Below, piece by piece: positions 61,908-64,000 of a stretch of DNA of 64,000 nucleotides. The stretch covers positions 1,364,001 through 1,428,000 of the forward strand of contig NZ_JAFBBS010000001.1 of assembly GCF_016907315.1 (NCBI RefSeq), given 5' to 3'. The DNA comes from Microbacterium esteraromaticum (GTDB lineage: Bacteria > Actinomycetota > Actinomycetes > Actinomycetales > Microbacteriaceae). Numbering within the stretch: position 1 is the first letter of the stretch; every line of letters begins with the position of its first letter. The notes below the pieces were generated by a model, which was not told the origin of the DNA, ran no database searches, and saw nothing but the letters and a program-made list of their open reading frames with translations. Made by a program: the position numbers and the translations under genes.

Positions 61908-62342
61908 TCAGCGCATCGCCGCGTGCACCCAGATGACAAGCCAGCCCAGCAGGAGGAACAGCAGCGCCACGCCCGCGAGCAGACGCTGCACCGGAGTGGA
62001 CCGCCGCCAACGGGACCACGCGATGACGACGGCGACGAGGCACACCACCGTGCCGGCCACGGCGACGAGCGTGACGGTCTGGCCGGTCTGCACGGTGATC
62101 GTGCCACCTGTTGTGGCGTCGTACACGCATGCACGACCGATCGGGAGGAACGTGACGTCGGCTGCGAACCGGGGCATCTCGCCGGTCATGACCGCGTTCT
62201 CGGGCACGCTGCGAAGGCACGCACCGTCGATCTCACGAGAGTTCCCGTACTGCGAGAGCACGGCGACCCAGATGGCGGCCTGTCCGACGAAGGCCAGAAT
62301 GATCAGCCAGGCGGTGTGCACCCTCTGTGTCGCCCGTGTCAT
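61908..62342 (-). CDS. Small integral membrane protein, unknown function
   Basis: The ATG at 62342 gives 144 residues with three membrane segments (about 11-30, 91-109 and 119-140). An outside loop of about 60 residues contains two Cys (C42, C72) that may form a disulfide. No family is recognised. The open frame continues upstream into repeat sequence, so the internal start is preferred. The gene is bracketed on both sides by tandem pairs of the same 87-bp repeat. Confidence 0.7.
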   Translation of the reverse strand: MTRATQRVHTAWLIILAFVGQAAIWVAVLSQYGNSREIDGACLRSVPENAVMTGEMPRFAADVTFLPIGRACVYDATTGGTITVQTGQTVTLVAVAGTVVCLVAVVIAWSRWRRSTPVQRLLAGVALLFLLLGWLVIWVHAAMR

Positions 62343-62406
62343 CCGGCCAGTGTTCCACAGCGTCGCTGTGAGGTCAGCGCATCGTCGATGTCGCTCGCGG
62401 TCTGAC

Positions 62407-62617
62407 GTCGGAAGTCTCGGACCATTCGGTCTGCGGGCGGCGTGCCGGATGCTGACGCGCCGCGCCGCGAGCATCCGGGCTGGTAATTCCGACAGCCCCG
62501 GAGCCCAGCGGAGTCAGTGAACGGCCGGCTGTCGGAAGTCCCGGGCCATCCGGTGCGCGCACGGCGCGGCGGATGCTGACACGCCGCGCCACGAGCATCC
62601 GGTCTGGCACTTCCGAC
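62407..62617. repeat. Tandem pair of 87-bp palindromic repeats (copies C and D)
   Basis: Copy C (62407-62493) and copy D (62531-62617) have the same ends and core as copies A and B and the same orientation. An extra right-end fragment CAGTTCCGACC follows at about 62630-62640. With the G-rich tract and terminator, these account for the 412-base gap between the membrane-protein gene and glyS. Confidence 0.85.
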
Positions 62618-62647
62618 GGTCGCGTCCGGCAGTTCCGACCGGCCTGA

Positions 62648-62700
62648 CAACCCAACCCGACCGACCCGACCCAACCCACCCCAACCCACCCCCGCCCCGC
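62648..62700 (-). other. Strand-asymmetric G-rich tract, predicted G-quadruplex
   Basis: The plus strand is C and A runs (CCCAACCC type). The minus strand, which is the sense strand of glyS, therefore carries about ten GGG or longer runs separated by 1-3 bases. This satisfies simple G-quadruplex rules in DNA and in the glyS 3' RNA. Confidence 0.65.
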
Positions 62701-62709
62701 ACACGACGA

Positions 62710-62739
62710 AGCCCCGATTCACCGCGGTGAATCGGGGCT
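62710..62739 (-). terminator. Perfect 30-bp palindrome, glyS terminator-like
   Basis: Positions 62710-62739 read the same on both strands (AGCCCCGATTCACC then GCGG then the complement), giving a 13-14 bp stem. It starts 16 bases after the glyS stop. It is followed not by T residues but by the G-rich tract at 62648-62700. Confidence 0.75.
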
Positions 62740-62754
62740 CCGCGGAGACAGGCC

Positions 62755-64000
62755 TCAGGCGCCGCGCAGGCGCTCAGCCAGGTAGGCCTCGAGGTTGTCG
62801 AGCGGCACGCGCTCCTGACCCATGGTGTCGCGGTCGCGCACGGTGACGGCGCGATCGTCGAGCGAGTCGAAGTCGACCGTCACGCAGAACGGGGTGCCGA
62901 CCTCGTCCTGGCGGCGGTAGCGGCGGCCGATGGCGCCGGCGTCGTCGAAGTCGATGGTCCAGTTGCCGCGCAGCGTGTCGGCCACCTCGCGGGCGAGCGG
63001 CGAGAGGCGCTCGTTGCGCGACAGCGGCAGCACGGCGACCTTGATGGGCGCGAGGCGCGGGTCGAGCTTGAGTACGGTGCGCGTGTCGGTGCCGCCCTTG
63101 GCGTTGGGCACCTCTTCCTCTTCGTACGCGTCGACGAGGAAGGCCATCATGGCGCGGGTGAGTCCGAACGACGGCTCGATCACGTAAGGCGTGTAGCGCT
63201 CTCCGGATGCCTGGTCGAAGTACGTCAGCGACTGGCCGGAAGCCTCGCTGTGCGACGACAGGTCGTAGTCGGTGCGGTTGGCGACACCCATCAGCTCGCC
63301 CCACTCCGAGCCCTGGAAGCCGAAGCGGTACTCGACGTCGATGGTGCCGGCCGAGTAGTGCGCGCGGTCGTCTTCGGGGACGTCGTACTGACGGATGTTC
63401 TCGGGGTCGATGCCGAGGTCGATGAACCAGTTCCAGCACGCCTCGACCCAGTGGTCGAACCATTCCTTGGCTTCGGCGGGCGGCACGAAGTACTCGATCT
63501 CCATCTGCTCGAACTCGCGGGTGCGGAAGATGAAGTTTCCGGGGGTGATCTCGTTGCGGAACGCCTTGCCGACCTGGCCGATGCCGAACGGCGGCTTCTT
63601 GCGCGAGGCGGTGAGCACGTTCGAGAAGTTCACGAAGATGCCCTGCGCGGTCTCGGGACGCATGTAGTGCAGGCCCGACTCGTCGTCGACGACGCCGAGA
63701 TAGGTCTTCACGAGACCCGAGAACGACTTCGGCTCGGTCCACTTGCCGCGGGTGCCGCAGTCGGGGCAGACGATGTCGGCCAGGCCGTTCTCGGGCTGGC
63801 GGCCCTTCTTGGCGACGAACGCCTCGACGAGGTGGTCTTCACGGTGGCGCTTGTGGCACTGCAGGCACTCGACGAGCGGGTCGCTGAAGGTCGCGACGTG
63901 GCCCGACGCCTCCCACACGCGCTTGGGCAGGATGATCGACGAGTCGAGGCCGACCATGTCGCCGCGTCCGCGCACGAACGTCTGCCACCACTGGCGACGG
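62755..64000 (-). CDS. glyS: Glycyl-tRNA synthetase (alpha2 type), N-terminus beyond window
   Basis: The frame is open to the window edge and encodes the C-terminal part of the eukaryote/archaea-like dimeric enzyme used in actinobacteria. The class II motifs [12 protein letters not shown], the zinc-binding [14 protein letters not shown] and [11 protein letters not shown] segments, [39 protein letters not shown] and [14 protein letters not shown] are all present. It charges tRNA-Gly. Transcription runs leftward to the palindromic terminator. The start lies outside the window. Confidence 0.95.
   Translation of the reverse strand, partial: RRQWWQTFVRGRGDMVGLDSSIILPKRVWEASGHVATFSDPLVECLQCHKRHREDHLVEAFVAKKGRQPENGLADIVCPDCGTRGKWTEPKSFSGLVKTYLGVVDDESGLHYMRPETAQGIFVNFSNVLTASRKKPPFGIGQVGKAFRNEITPGNFIFRTREFEQMEIEYFVPPAEAKEWFDHWVEACWNWFIDLGIDPENIRQYDVPEDDRAHYSAGTIDVEYRFGFQGSEWGELMGVANRTDYDLSSHSEASGQSLTYFDQASGERYTPYVIEPSFGLTRAMMAFLVDAYEEEEVPNAKGGTDTRTVLKLDPRLAPIKVAVLPLSRNERLSPLAREVADTLRGNWTIDFDDAGAIGRRYRRQDEVGTPFCVTVDFDSLDDRAVTVRDRDTMGQERVPLDNLEAYLAERLRGA

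Noticed and set aside
62641..62700. Telomere-like CCCAA repeats as a linear chromosome end
   Set aside because: Coding sequence (glyS) continues directly beyond it, and no terminal hairpin or tap/tpg genes are present; a G-quadruplex tract is a simpler description.

Overview
The window is about 70% GC, codes densely on both strands, and is typical of an actinobacterium. The gene set, the many leaderless starts and the protein sequences suggest the family Microbacteriaceae, most likely Microbacterium or a close relative. This is judged by recognition, not by a search. No rRNA, tRNA, CRISPR array, integrase or intact insertion sequence was seen. It reads as ordinary chromosome, with several catabolic islands and an unusual number of palindromic extragenic repeats.

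Layout. 1-2.3 kb: an FAH-fold hydrolase (cut by the window start), an SDR and an L-fuconolactonase-like amidohydrolase, together resembling the tail of a non-phosphorylative deoxy-sugar (L-fucose/L-rhamnose) pathway. 2.3-6.2 kb: a FadR-type regulator, a Cds1-like PLP enzyme, a double-ACT protein and a GlcD-like flavoprotein. 6.2-11.5 kb: a FadR-type regulator divergent from a class V PLP enzyme that heads a sugar-type ABC importer operon. 11.6-19.2 kb: housekeeping and orphan genes (AKR, DUF4407, SixA, RlmN, TSUP exporter, two SDRs, DUF488). 19.2-22.2 kb: a ykoEDC-type ECF importer for thiamin precursor under a TPP riboswitch. 22.3-30.5 kb: an S11 peptidase, a heterodimeric ABC exporter, a GT4 glycosyltransferase and a 3-hydroxyisobutyryl-CoA hydrolase-like protein. 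30.6-33.4 kb: an ABC ATPase with a roughly 600-residue acidic and His-rich low-complexity tail.

34.1-44.4 kb: nearly all of the coproporphyrin-dependent heme pathway. It runs hemE-cgoX-(YtxH/holin-X/DUF3618)-chdC-hemC-hemD-hemB-hemL on the minus strand, with hemA divergent. The ferrochelatase gene cpfC is not in the window. 44.6-46.5 kb: a rifampicin ADP-ribosyltransferase (Arr), an HhH-GPD protein, a DUF1801 protein and a TagD-like cytidylyltransferase.

46.5-61.3 kb is the main biological highlight: an apparent N-glycan utilisation locus. A secreted EndoH-type GH18 endoglycosidase, an ABC sugar importer, and apparently cytoplasmic GH92, GH38, GH20 and GH5-like enzymes surround a LacI regulator. 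Two matching 16-bp palindromes sit in the two divergent promoter regions. The likely scheme is glycan release outside the cell, uptake of the oligomannoside, then trimming inside.

61.3-64 kb: a previously overlooked-looking 34-codon gene with its own Shine-Dalgarno and terminator, a small membrane protein flanked by tandem pairs of an 87-bp palindromic repeat, a G-rich tract, and glyS running off the window end. Several repeat families, a recurring TANNNT-N6/7-start leaderless promoter pattern, and an enriched GGATGC hexamer run through the whole window.
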